64,000 nt of DNA, taken from NCBI GenBank assembly GCA_016714565.1, contig JADKDM010000010.1, positions 1 to 64,000 on the forward strand, written 5' to 3'. Every line of letters starts with the position of its first letter. Positions within the stretch are counted from its first letter, which is position 1. The notes under the pieces are model-generated. The model saw only the letters and a list, made by a program, of their open reading frames with translations, was not told where the DNA came from and searched no databases. Position numbers and translations under genes: made by a program. This document shows positions 15,010-23,199 of this stretch, one piece after another. This DNA comes from Candidatus Villigracilis propinquus. Lineage in GTDB: Bacteria; Chloroflexota; Anaerolineae; Anaerolineales; Villigracilaceae.

Positions 15010-16470
15010 CTATCCCTTTCCTCTTTTTTTGTTGACTTTATTTTCGACTACCTTCCACGGACGCTGACCCAGCCCAAGCTCCTCGGAATACGAGAACAGA
15101 CCGGTCAACATCCAACTGATCGCGACACAGAAATCTTTGGTACGGTATTCACCCAAACCCAGTCCGCCGCGATAATCTGAATAATCGATCTTCACCCAGA
15201 AATCAGAGCGGATGTCCTGGAAATCAGGAATATAGAACATGACGTTCAGCGCACCCCCGCGGCTGAAACCATGATGACGCAGGAAAACATCCCAGATGAT
15301 ACTTGTCATGTTGCTGCGAAACATTATCAGCCCCATTTGACTGCCTTTCTTCTGTGTCCAATTTAGCGCCTGCTTGAGTTCCGCCAGCATTGCTTGATTG
15401 GCAGGCAGTTCCAGATAATGGCGCAGCATCCAAATCGAAGCGCGCGGCAAGGTGGCATATTTCACTGAAACGCTATCCTTTTGATACGATGCCTCATAAA
15501 TAAAAAGCGAGAGATTGAAGAAGGACATCAACTGGTCTTCCGGGCGTTTCGCATTCTGGAGTTCACGGACACAGTTCATGTAGTCCACAAAAAAACGTTG
15601 TGCATACACGGGAATGGCACTCACAGGCTTTGGGGCAATGGGGACCAGCGTTGGCGCTTCATCCTTCTTCACCTCAATCGCCTTCAAAGGAATCGCGAGA
15701 TCGATTGCAGTAGATAGATCCTTTTCGTTCAACTCGGCCACAGAGATGTATGAAATACGACAGTTCAACTTTCCACTGGCTTCTACGCGTCCGAGTACTT
15801 CCCGCCAGTTCTGGATGGTGGTCGTTGCGGTATCGATGGGAAGATTGAAGACGAATAGCATGTCGACCCTTTGATTCTGGGTCTTTGCATACTCCCGCCA
15901 GTGCTCGAATTTTTCAACTGCGCGCCACAGGTTGTTGCGCGGCAGGTCCTGTTCCACCTCAACATACAGGCGCGTATCAGGAAGTTGGAGCAACACATCA
16001 CAGCGAATATTTTGTTTTCCTTGATCGAATGAAATGACCTTTTCCAAATTGGCTTTCCAATTCATCTTGCGCGACAGGGTGTAGATCTGCGCCTGCACAA
16101 AACGATGCTGCCAGGCATCCACATCCCCCAATTCCAGCGCGTGTGTCGTGGCTTGTGGATCAAGCAGACGCAGTGCCTGTGCGCCAAAATCCGTCAACAG
16201 ATATGCCTTCGGAGGTCTGCCCTCTCTGTCAATCATCCGCATGGGGACGGAGTTCAGGAAAGGCAGCAAGCCGCGACTTGGGCTGACCAGCCATTCCAAA
16301 GCGGAATACACAGAGCGGTATTCCTCCCGACTTTCCAGTTCTGCCAGTTCCTGGGTGGTCATGCCGCAATCCTTGCAGCTCGTCAAAACTCTGGCGCGCA
16401 ATTCCACATGGTTCAAAGCGTCAAGCGCTCTTTGCAGTTGAACCTTTTCTCGTTGTTTTTGTTCTTGCAT
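15010..16470 (-). CDS. Replication-relaxation-family-like protein, 486 aa
   Basis: The N-terminal half resembles the replication-relaxation family found on plasmids and integrative elements: a winged-helix start (LRARVLTSCKDCGMTTQELAEL; repeated at SVYSALEWLVSP), then PKAYLLTDFGAQAL, then a nuclease-like core with IRCDVLLQL...LYVEVEQDL (about residues 155-180) followed by a helix with KFEHWREY. The E-x-E in the second strand fits the family pattern. The C-terminal 200 residues are not recognised. Start ATG 16470 with AAAAGG upstream. It may act at an origin or transfer origin; the repeat cluster just upstream (16497-16582) is a candidate target. Confidence 0.5.
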   Translation of the reverse strand: MQEQKQREKVQLQRALDALNHVELRARVLTSCKDCGMTTQELAELESREEYRSVYSALEWLVSPSRGLLPFLNSVPMRMIDREGRPPKAYLLTDFGAQALRLLDPQATTHALELGDVDAWQHRFVQAQIYTLSRKMNWKANLEKVISFDQGKQNIRCDVLLQLPDTRLYVEVEQDLPRNNLWRAVEKFEHWREYAKTQNQRVDMLFVFNLPIDTATTTIQNWREVLGRVEASGKLNCRISYISVAELNEKDLSTAIDLAIPLKAIEVKKDEAPTLVPIAPKPVSAIPVYAQRFFVDYMNCVRELQNAKRPEDQLMSFFNLSLFIYEASYQKDSVSVKYATLPRASIWMLRHYLELPANQAMLAELKQALNWTQKKGSQMGLIMFRSNMTSIIWDVFLRHHGFSRGGALNVMFYIPDFQDIRSDFWVKIDYSDYRGGLGLGEYRTKDFCVAISWMLTGLFSYSEELGLGQRPWKVVENKVNKKRGKG

Positions 16471-16496
16471 AATTATTTACCTTTTCTTTTTCAAAT

Positions 16497-16582
16497 GCGT
16501 GAAAACTACATGCGTGACAACTAGCCCCTCCATATCCCTTCTAACTTGGTTTTCACGCCAGTTTTCACAGTAGTTTTCCCGG
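16497..16582. repeat. Cluster of five GTTTTCACGC-like sites in inverted arrangement
   Basis: GCGTGAAAAC (16497-16506) and GCGTGACAAC (16512-16521) face GTTTTCACGC (16549-16558), GTTTTCACAG (16561-16570) and GTTTTCCCGG (16573-16582). The last three start exactly 12 bases apart; the first two start 15 apart. The cluster lies 27-112 bases upstream of the replication-relaxation-like gene. It could be an operator of that gene, a set of iterons or an oriT-like region. Confidence 0.6.
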
Positions 16583-16634
16583 ATTAATTTCTCGGTATCC
16601 AGATCATTTCTGAATATTTGATTCCATGGTTTCT

Positions 16635-17125
16635 TTAGCCAAACGATGTCAGATTGCGCGCCTCACAAAGAGACTCGCTATTTACCGGCAGGGTCATTTC
16701 AGATTTCGTTGGCCATTGACTTGTCAAGCGCGCGCTGGAAGTCATTTTGGCGATCAACCGTTCTGCGTCTGAGCGAATCAGTTCAGACGTGTGCCATATA
16801 ATGGAATCCGCAACAATGCATGAAGTGGTTGCGTTGCTGATCAGTGAACTCCGGATGTTGACTTGTATCGGCAGAGGCCCGCCTGGATAGTGATACTTCG
16901 CGGACTGGACATAGCAATAAATCACTACGGCCAGACGATCTAATGCCCAGATGGGATGCGCCTGTTGCCCGGCGATCACCATGGCTTTGACGATCGGTGA
17001 ATCAGACATGGACTTTAGAATCCCGATAGACAGGCTGGAACAATCCAACCCGCCATCAACGTGTGATGTTGCATATGTTATTGGCATCCAAATTTTCCTT
17101 GAATACATTGCTTCAAATCGATCAT
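16635..17125 (-). CDS. Hypothetical protein, possible frame break near the start
   Basis: The coding-like part runs from about WMPITYATSHVDGG to the stop at 16635. The best ribosome site, AGGAG six bases before ATG 17125, opens MIDLKQCIQGK in a different frame; adding one A to the AAAA run near 17098 would join it to the main frame and give about 163 residues. Without that, the frame extends to a TTG at 17198 through AT-rich, unlikely sequence. Product is soluble with several Ser and Cys; no family is recognised. It follows the helicase-loader gene. Confidence 0.4.
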
Positions 17126-17207
17126 ACAATTCTCCTATTGCTTGTATAATATTTACGATTACTCTGAGTAACAAAAAACTTTCTTCAACGGTTTTCAATA
17201 TTATGTT

Positions 17208-18635
17208 TCAAACTTTATATTGACCTGCCTTATTACTTTTTTGCGTTCGGCGATACGACGGCATATTGATTGAAAGGATCTGACACCTGGAAGAATCCGA
17301 CAATTTATTCCACAAACTTGGATAACTAAGCGCAAAAGAATCGGCGCTCAAAGCGGAAGTCAGCACTGTGGGCAGATGCGCGTTGTAGCGATAATTCAAC
17401 AAGCTGTATAACTTGTCCTCCGCCCATGCAGAACTCGCCGCGCTTTCCTTCAAATCATCCAGGATCAATAACGGCGCTGCGCGGATCTCATGGAAACGCC
17501 GCTCAAAAGAAACATCCGAATTGGAGTGAAAAGTCTGGCGCAAATAATCGAACAATGCAGAAACATCGACCAGCATTGCCTGTCCACCCAGCGCAATTTG
17601 ATAGTTGCCAGTTGCCGCCGCGAGATGAGTCTTTCCACAAAACGATTGTCCTAAAAATACCAGCCAGCCATCTGGCTCTTCCGAAAAACGTATTGCCGCA
17701 CTGAAGGCTGCATGCAAGGTCTTGATATCTTCCGAGGTTATCTTGACGCGCGTGAGCGCCTTGTCCTTGTACTTGCCGCCAAACTTATCCTGTCTTTCGG
17801 TGATCGTGGTTGTCAGTGATTCCCTGCCCGCCTCCTCTTCGCGTGTCTGGAAATTCTGAAAAGTCATCGTCTTCATCTCAGGCAAAGACAGCATGGAAAT
17901 GCCGGGGTTGCTGGTCTGTTCAGGGCGGCGGTAGTCAGGCGCGCTGATCTTCAAATGTTTCACCAATTCACTATCCTGCAATCGTGAACGGACACGGCCT
18001 TCAATGGCATCCAACATTAAGTTGGTTGTGATCACGGTCGCCAATTTGTTGATGTAGCGATAATTCAGCACTTGAAATATTTTTTCCTGCGACCAGGGCG
18101 TGGCATTCTGTGTGCCAAAATCATCCAGAATCAACAGATCAGCTGTACGGATCTCATCAAAGCGTTGTTCAAAAGTTGTCTCAGGATCGTTGAAGGCAAA
18201 GCGCAAAGAATCCAATAAGTCGGGTACGGTGATAAACAAAGTGGGCACACCCTTGCTGACTGCGTTGTTCGCAATGGCCGCCGCGAGATGCGTCTTGCCG
18301 CAGCCGTATCCACCTTCGAGCAGGAGCCAGCCATTGTGAGATCTTGAAAACTCTTCGCAAACTTCAAACGCTTGATGCAGATTTTCTCTTTCCTGCGGTG
18401 TCATGAACTTTGCTTTTTCGTTCCCCGTCGCGTTGAAGTTTTCAAAGCTCAAATTACCCAGACGTTCGAGATTGCTCAAAGCGAACAAGCGGTTGCGCGC
18501 GCTGACTGCCACATCCCTTGCGCGGCAGACACACGATTCCAATTTTCCAAACTTTTCATGTCCAAACGGCACATCGAAACGTACATAGCCCGCGCCCGCG
18601 CAGTGCGGACAATTTGGGTCGCCCAGCGTTTTCAT
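17208..18635 (-). CDS. Tandem DnaC-like helicase loader (two AAA+ domains in one chain)
   Basis: 475 residues. An N-terminal zinc-ribbon-like segment (CPHCAGAGYVRFD...CVC) is followed by an IstB/DnaC AAA+ domain with Walker A GGYGCGKTH (about residue 108), Walker B LLILDDFGT and the sensor ITTNL. A linker leads to a second AAA+ domain with Walker A GQSFCGKTH (about residue 328) and Walker B LLILDDL, but its sensor region reads VLTSAL. Ordinary DnaC/phage loaders have one such domain and about 250 residues. The gene follows the iteron-containing initiator, as phage P follows O. Expected role: loading DnaB at the element's origin. Confidence 0.85.
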   Translation of the reverse strand: MKTLGDPNCPHCAGAGYVRFDVPFGHEKFGKLESCVCRARDVAVSARNRLFALSNLERLGNLSFENFNATGNEKAKFMTPQERENLHQAFEVCEEFSRSHNGWLLLEGGYGCGKTHLAAAIANNAVSKGVPTLFITVPDLLDSLRFAFNDPETTFEQRFDEIRTADLLILDDFGTQNATPWSQEKIFQVLNYRYINKLATVITTNLMLDAIEGRVRSRLQDSELVKHLKISAPDYRRPEQTSNPGISMLSLPEMKTMTFQNFQTREEEAGRESLTTTITERQDKFGGKYKDKALTRVKITSEDIKTLHAAFSAAIRFSEEPDGWLVFLGQSFCGKTHLAAATGNYQIALGGQAMLVDVSALFDYLRQTFHSNSDVSFERRFHEIRAAPLLILDDLKESAASSAWAEDKLYSLLNYRYNAHLPTVLTSALSADSFALSYPSLWNKLSDSSRCQILSINMPSYRRTQKSNKAGQYKV

Positions 18636-18714
18636 TTCGGTTGCCGGACCCGAAACACTTCTCAGTATTTTCGCGCACCTGTGACAGGACGCTGCTGATA
18701 TTTGATTTCATGGA

Positions 18715-20094
18715 CTACTCGTCCTCAGGATCGCCAAACAAACGGCGATACAGTTCTTGTTTGTGGATGGCTTGCAGATCGTGAAAATTCAGTTTGTAGA
18801 TTCCGGCTTCCTGGCTTTCACCAAGATCTACACCTGCCATGTCCGCGTCAAACAGTGATCTCAGCGCATACGGAGTCAGTTTTGCGAGACGGTTGAAATC
18901 CCCGCCCGCACCGGCGCTGACGTTCTCGCACAGGCGCTTGACCGCCAATCCAACCGGGTCTGAGATTTTGGATCCGACAGGCGAGTACGCATACAGCAGC
19001 CAGGACACGAAGCCTGCGGAAAGACTCGCAATGCTGCGTCCAAATTTCTTGTTGGTTTTCAGGAGGTTTACCTTGCTGCCGGGATTAACCGAATTGTTAC
19101 TCATCAAAAAATCAAAATCCCAAAAAGCCATGTTCCCCACCCGCCCGCTCTTGCTTGTCGCTGGCGAAGTTTCGTTTTCAGGTTCCTGTAACGGTTGGGG
19201 ATTAAGAGTTAAGGGTTTAAGAGTTAAAGGGTTTGGTTTAAGAGTTAAAGAGCTTTTAACTATGCAAGTCGCGTCACGATGGTCTGCAAGTAGCGTCACG
19301 ACGATCATGAAAGTAGCGTCAAGATAGTGTGCAAATGGCGTCACGACGATTGTGAAAGTAGCGTCACGATGGTCTGCAAGCGGCGTCATGCCGATTGTGA
19401 AAGTAGCGTCACGACCAGCGGTCAATCCTGCGAGATTATCCGTCAATGCCGCCTCTAGGATTTCGTGAGGCAGATCCTCGATCAGCACATCAAATGTGCG
19501 CGCTGATCTGGCAAAGTCCTCGCTCTTTGGACCAGCCACTTCGCGCATGAAGACACGTACAACTGGATTTTTGAACATTCCTGGTTCGCTATGTTTTGCT
19601 CCATTTTTCTCGTTGAACCAATCCCATATAGTTCTTGGGCGCGACATCCCTAGCCAGCCAGCGATCTCGGCGTAACCGCCATTTATCTTCACTCGATTTC
19701 GTACCTCGCCGTTTTGAGGGTTTTCATAGCACATATCACGCAGGAGGATCAACATCCAGCCCGGTCCTGCATCCAGATGCGGCAGGACATGCTGAATAAA
19801 AAAGAGCGAGATCACGATCAGGTCGTTCTGCGGCATGATGTGGGCTTGGAGCGCAGAGGCAAGACTATCTAACAACCCATCCGACAACTCATCCTTGAAT
19901 AGTTCTCGCAGCAGTGCGCGCACGGTCAATGCCTGATCATCTTCTTTCTGTTGTGCGTCAATCGGGATCAATTCATCCAGTGCGGTTGTCGCTGCGGCGC
20001 GCAAGACACCTTCCGCACTACCATATTCCTCAATGTGGGTTGCGATCCAGAGACGCAGGGAGCTTGTATCAACCGCTGTCAACGGCAAGGTCAT
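18715..20094 (-). CDS. Phage-O-like replication initiator with the origin inside its gene
   Basis: The ATG at 20094 overlaps the upstream stop (ATGA), fixing the start; 459 residues. The N-terminal 180 residues contain a winged-helix/HTH segment (GGYAEIAGWLGMSRPRTIWDWF) preceded by PGWMLILLRDMCY. The middle is formed by about three and a half 15-residue repeats (DATFTIxxTPxA-xx) which are the translation of the iterons, and then by SLTLKPNPLTLKP, the translation of an AT-rich repeat. The C-terminal 140 residues may contact the loader. This layout (DNA-binding N terminus, iterons within the gene, loader gene next) is that of lambda O. I assign the role from that layout and not from a family match. 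Confidence 0.65.
   Translation of the reverse strand: MTLPLTAVDTSSLRLWIATHIEEYGSAEGVLRAAATTALDELIPIDAQQKEDDQALTVRALLRELFKDELSDGLLDSLASALQAHIMPQNDLIVISLFFIQHVLPHLDAGPGWMLILLRDMCYENPQNGEVRNRVKINGGYAEIAGWLGMSRPRTIWDWFNEKNGAKHSEPGMFKNPVVRVFMREVAGPKSEDFARSARTFDVLIEDLPHEILEAALTDNLAGLTAGRDATFTIGMTPLADHRDATFTIVVTPFAHYLDATFMIVVTLLADHRDATCIVKSSLTLKPNPLTLKPLTLNPQPLQEPENETSPATSKSGRVGNMAFWDFDFLMSNNSVNPGSKVNLLKTNKKFGRSIASLSAGFVSWLLYAYSPVGSKISDPVGLAVKRLCENVSAGAGGDFNRLAKLTPYALRSLFDADMAGVDLGESQEAGIYKLNFHDLQAIHKQELYRRLFGDPEDE
19201..19262. other. AT-rich direct-repeat tract, candidate DNA unwinding element
   Basis: Three copies of a TTAAGAGTTAA(A/G)-type unit (about 19202, 19218 and 19238) lie directly beside the iterons and end in AGCTTTTAACTAT. 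The tract is much richer in A+T than its surroundings. Position and repeat structure match DNA unwinding elements of iteron origins and the AT-rich part of lambda ori. Confidence 0.65.
19263..19420. repeat. Seven iterons of 22-23 bp, candidate replication origin
   Basis: Units start at 19263, 19285, 19308, 19330, 19353, 19375 and 19398 with core TAGCGTCACGA preceded by TGCAAG or TGAAAG. Spacing alternates 22 and 23, so two units make 45 bases and keep the host gene in frame as a 15-residue protein repeat. Spacing near two helical turns means all sites face the same side of the DNA. Together with the AT-rich tract this is a typical iteron origin. Confidence 0.8.
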
Positions 20095-20774
20095 GGCAAT
20101 GGTGTAACGCCGAGGCAGACGCCTGGGCGTTGGCCCTTGACCCATTCGTCGCCGCCTTCGATGATCTTGACCAGTCCGGAAAGTTTTTGCCATGTCACAG
20201 GATTATTGATACGGTTCCAATAAGTGCGCTCCGAAATGCCGCTCATGGAAGCAAGTTGTTTCCCGGAGAAGCGGCTGGACTTGCTGCCTGCACGCGCACC
20301 CGCGAGATATGCTGCCTGACGGAAACTGACGTACATCCAACCCAGATCAGGTCCAATGCTTCTCAGCCAGCGGCGGAAATACCCTGGCAGGTACACTGCT
20401 CGATCCGGGCGCACGATCTGTTCGTATGCCGAGTCGTAATCTGCGGGAGAAATATCCACTGCCTCATCATCGTGAATTTGTTCTTCATTCTGAGAGCCAT
20501 CATCCGTTTCAACTTCAACAGAAATATCGTCCTGCGCAACCACAAATTTCACATGCACGTTCTCGTCGAGAATTCCAATCAACATACGATTTACCGTGCT
20601 CACAAGGCGGCTCTCCAACCAGTCGCGCGCATACGCATTGCGCACGGCAATGGTTAGCACGCCGTCTGAATAGGACAAGGCTTTGGTGTCGCGCACCCAT
20701 GTCTCAAAAGACGCGCGCGGCATGTCGGTTTGAAGTTGATCAAGAATGGATTTCCATGTTTGTTCGATGTTCAT
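20091..20774 (-). CDS. DnaA-domain-I protein without an ATPase domain, replication accessory
   Basis: 227 residues from ATG 20774. Residues 1-65 are a DnaA N-terminal domain (IEQTWKSILDQLQ...ASFETWVRDTKAL...AVRNAYARDWLESRL), the part of DnaA that contacts DnaB. Instead of the AAA+ and DnaA box-binding domains there is an acidic linker (NEEQIHDDEAVD) and a C-terminal HTH region, LGWMYVSFRQAAY...SGKQLASMSGISERTYW, which is similar to the HTH region of the next gene's product. It probably helps recruit helicase or host DnaA to the iteron origin. Stop and next start overlap (ATGA). Confidence 0.75.
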   Translation of the reverse strand: MNIEQTWKSILDQLQTDMPRASFETWVRDTKALSYSDGVLTIAVRNAYARDWLESRLVSTVNRMLIGILDENVHVKFVVAQDDISVEVETDDGSQNEEQIHDDEAVDISPADYDSAYEQIVRPDRAVYLPGYFRRWLRSIGPDLGWMYVSFRQAAYLAGARAGSKSSRFSGKQLASMSGISERTYWNRINNPVTWQKLSGLVKIIEGGDEWVKGQRPGVCLGVTPLP

Positions 20775-20930
20775 GTGTACCTGTTTTGTGAAACGGAAAT
20801 ATGGGTATGGCGAATTTTGCAAAATGCACAGGAAGCTTCAGGATGGGCGACTTTTTCCAAACGATCTATGTGACCTATGATGAAATAGGGGCGGCTAGTA
20901 TTGCGTTATGTCGAGCCTGTGTAATCGGTG

Positions 20931-20995
20931 GCGTAAGCGACTGTGCAAGCGTGCGTAAGCGTGGTGTATACGGCATGTAAGCGATGTCGCTTACA
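20931..20995. repeat. GTAAGCG sites at a 22-base period ending in a palindrome
   Basis: GTAAGCG occurs at 20933, 20955 and 20977, exactly 22 bases apart; the third is half of the perfect palindrome TGTAAGCGA-TG-TCGCTTACA (20976-20995). The cluster lies in the gap of about 280 bases between the parB-like gene and the DnaA-domain gene. Candidates are a partition centromere (parS-like), the operator of either operon or a second origin element. Confidence 0.65.
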
Positions 20996-21057
20996 CACTT
21001 TGTTATCATCAAAAAACTTGTGTGCTTTTGCGAGGAATGGACGAGGTGAATTTTGGG

Positions 21058-21639
21058 CTACCATGTTGGACTCACTTTTTGCGACACAACAAAGGCCTCT
21101 TCTTTTAGTCTTAAGTGTCCCTGCTTGTGGGCTTCGACAGCGTAGCTCAAGAGGAATACGACCACTTCCCCCACAGAGACCTCCGTTCCAGCAAGCGCCT
21201 TGATCTGTGTACTCACATCTTTCCCCCAGCGATACGTTAGTACAACATTTGCGTTCCCCATTTTGATAGCGCGTTTCGCAGGTTGAATTTCCTGCGGCCA
21301 TTCACTGGACTCTGCCCATGTCAATATCATTTTTCTGCGATTGGCATTTGGGCGGGCTTCGATTACCAACTTACCCTGACGTACATGAGCCAATGAAAAA
21401 CCCATTAGCGCATTGGCAACACTTGAAGTACTTGTCATGTGCTGATGAGCCAGGCCGAGAATGGTGGCTCGTATATCTTTTGCTTGTACATGCAGGGAGG
21501 ATGGAATGCGATATGACATCCCACGGTGCGCTCGATCCCAGGCACGATTGTCCCGCTTTTGTGTCCGTGCTTGCGGAATGATTTTGACGGGCTCCTGAGC
21601 GTCCTTTTTTAGATGAGCAAATGCATCCTGACGAGACAT
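21058..21639 (-). CDS. Putative ParB-type partner of ParA, 193 aa
   Basis: The gene begins 21 bases after parA in the same direction with a purine-rich ribosome site (CAGGAGAGAGGAAAAG). The product (MSRQDAFAHLKKDA...) has a basic N terminus with PQARTQKRDNRAWDRAHRG, then a folded region beginning MSYRIPSSLHVQAKDIRATI that looks like a small DNA-binding domain. It is not a canonical ParB. Position directly after parA is the main evidence for a centromere-binding partner; the GTAAGCG cluster immediately downstream would be its natural target. Confidence 0.5.
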   Translation of the reverse strand: MSRQDAFAHLKKDAQEPVKIIPQARTQKRDNRAWDRAHRGMSYRIPSSLHVQAKDIRATILGLAHQHMTSTSSVANALMGFSLAHVRQGKLVIEARPNANRRKMILTWAESSEWPQEIQPAKRAIKMGNANVVLTYRWGKDVSTQIKALAGTEVSVGEVVVFLLSYAVEAHKQGHLRLKEEAFVVSQKVSPTW

Positions 21640-21660
21640 GGCTTTTCCTCTCTCCTGTGA

Positions 21661-22413
21661 CTACGATAGCTTCACAACTACGCGACTCAGTTCTTCGTAC
21701 TCACGTGAAGCGCGGCTGGCGGGATCCATCTCGAAGATGGTCTTACCTTCGGCGGCACATTCACGCAGAATGGTTGCGCGATGAATGGGGGACAGAACGT
21801 TCTCACCAAAGTTGGCTTTTAGCTCAGCCAATGACTTGCTGCTTTCACTGGTTTGCTCATCATAAAAAGTGGGCAAAATACCAGCCAGCTTGCCGGGCCA
21901 GGTATGCTGATCGCGCAGGCTGTTGAGCACTTCTGTCATCTGTGCCAAACCGTTCATTGAAAGGAATTCGGTGGCGGTTGGGATCAAAACCAGGTCTGAG
22001 GCATAAATAGCGCGTTCCTGGATACCGCCAACGGAAGGAGCTGTATCGAAGATGATGTAGTCATATTCTTTTCCCAGCGGCTTGAACAACATGCGGATCG
22101 AGTTGATCGGGCGGTTTTCGGCGTTGATCACGATTTGCGCCGTGGCCGTCGAGCGGTCCCCGGGCAGCAAATCCAAGCCAGTACGTCCGGTATCGCGGAT
22201 CCACTGGTGAATGTCTGAGTGGGAGTTGACGAGTGCGTTGAATACACCAGGCTCCTGATTGATGCCCAGTGCGGTCGCGCATTGTCCCTGTGGATCAAAA
22301 TCCACCAGCAGGACGCGGCGGTTGCGTAGTGCCAGTCCATGTGCGAGGGAGGAAGCACTGGTTGTTTTTCCGACTCCGCCTTTTCCGTTTGGAGTTACGA
22401 TATTGATGCTCAT
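21661..22413 (-). CDS. ParA-family partition ATPase
   Basis: 250 residues. Deviant Walker A KGGVGKTTSASSLAHGLA at residues 11-28, Walker A' VDFDPQGQCATALG and Walker B IFDTAPSVGG are all present, typical of short type Ib-like or Soj-like ParA. Such ATPases move plasmids or integrative elements over the nucleoid together with a centromere-binding protein. The start overlaps the upstream stop (ATGA). Its presence supports a replicating, plasmid-like phase of the element. Confidence 0.9.
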   Translation of the reverse strand: MSINIVTPNGKGGVGKTTSASSLAHGLALRNRRVLLVDFDPQGQCATALGINQEPGVFNALVNSHSDIHQWIRDTGRTGLDLLPGDRSTATAQIVINAENRPINSIRMLFKPLGKEYDYIIFDTAPSVGGIQERAIYASDLVLIPTATEFLSMNGLAQMTEVLNSLRDQHTWPGKLAGILPTFYDEQTSESSKSLAELKANFGENVLSPIHRATILRECAAEGKTIFEMDPASRASREYEELSRVVVKLS

Positions 22414-22715
22414 AATTTCATTCCTATAATTGTTTTCAATAATTCCAGTCCATCATCGCTTAATTTCCAGATATTGGTTTGTGCGATATCCTGTGTGCCT
22501 AATGAGTTTTCCACAAATCCTTGTTTGAGTAGTTTGTATGGAAGACCTGTGCCAAAGTTTTTGATGACTTCTATATTGTTGTGATCATCAAAGAAGAGCC
22601 AGCGCAGAAGTTTGGCTTCCATGACGCTCACGTTCGCGTTCCGGCATGACTTTGGATCAAAGCGAAACGTGTCATTTTTCAGAAGAAGATACAAAGCAGT
22701 TAAGTTGCTGTTCAT
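22410..22715 (-). CDS. Small winged-helix-like protein upstream of parA
   Basis: 101 residues (MNSNLTALYLLLKNDTF...). The pattern VSVMEAKLLRWLFF...GLPYKLLKQGFVE...WKLSDDGLELLKTIIG is what a small winged-helix regulator would show, ending in the wing-like hydrophobic helix. It overlaps parA by four bases and might regulate the partition operon. Family not identified. Confidence 0.55.
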   Translation of the reverse strand: MNSNLTALYLLLKNDTFRFDPKSCRNANVSVMEAKLLRWLFFDDHNNIEVIKNFGTGLPYKLLKQGFVENSLGTQDIAQTNIWKLSDDGLELLKTIIGMKL

Positions 22716-22725
22716 TTTTTTATCT

Positions 22726-23199
22726 TTACTCCGATTTACATAAATAGCGGGCGTTGACCCAGCCCACGATGGGAGACGAAATACGCAGCCATAGTTCGCC
22801 TTGGATCATTTCGTCATTAGAAGCAAGCGCGACTTGAACTGTTTCACCTTCAGCCAGATACCCGCGAACTTCACTACCTTCACCTGCAGCAAAGCGCACA
22901 TGCAGCCGCCCATCTGGAATATCAGTACAGACCATCATGGCAACAGGAGTCGCCATGATGGTTGTAGATGTTGAACTCGGCGATGGAAGCGCCGAGGCTG
23001 AGGGTGCAGCCGTATTATCCGACTTGGGAGTGGTCATGTTTACAGCAAAGAACATCGCCCCTCCACTTGCGATCAGAATCATGATTACCGCCAATGCGCT
23101 AAACAGAGTCCTGACTCTCTTCCTGCTCTGAGAAGGGAAATGAATTCTTTGAGCGCGTTGGGCCGCAAGAATTTCTTCAAGTTGTTTTCGTGTGGTCAT
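22726..23199 (-). CDS. Single-pass membrane protein with a C-terminal SH3b-like domain
   Basis: 157 residues: a cytoplasmic N terminus with EEILAAQRAQRIHFPSQSRK, one transmembrane helix (about residues 32-54), a Ser/Thr/Pro linker and a C-terminal SH3b-like domain (DGRLHVRFAAGEGSEVRGYL...WLRISSPIVGWVNARYL). The domain would face outward and could bind peptidoglycan. Its start overlaps the stop of the upstream gene. Its role on the element is unknown. Confidence 0.65.
   Translation of the reverse strand: MTTRKQLEEILAAQRAQRIHFPSQSRKRVRTLFSALAVIMILIASGGAMFFAVNMTTPKSDNTAAPSASALPSPSSTSTTIMATPVAMMVCTDIPDGRLHVRFAAGEGSEVRGYLAEGETVQVALASNDEMIQGELWLRISSPIVGWVNARYLCKSE

Noticed and set aside
19263..19420. 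Regular repeats that might be read as a short CRISPR array
   Set aside because: The units are contiguous at 22-23 bases without unique spacers, are inside a coding frame and lie beside an AT-rich tract; no cas genes are present. They are iterons.
19139..19420. Plus-strand open frame across the iterons (18,839-19,327)
   Set aside because: It is the shadow of the initiator gene and has no start signal.
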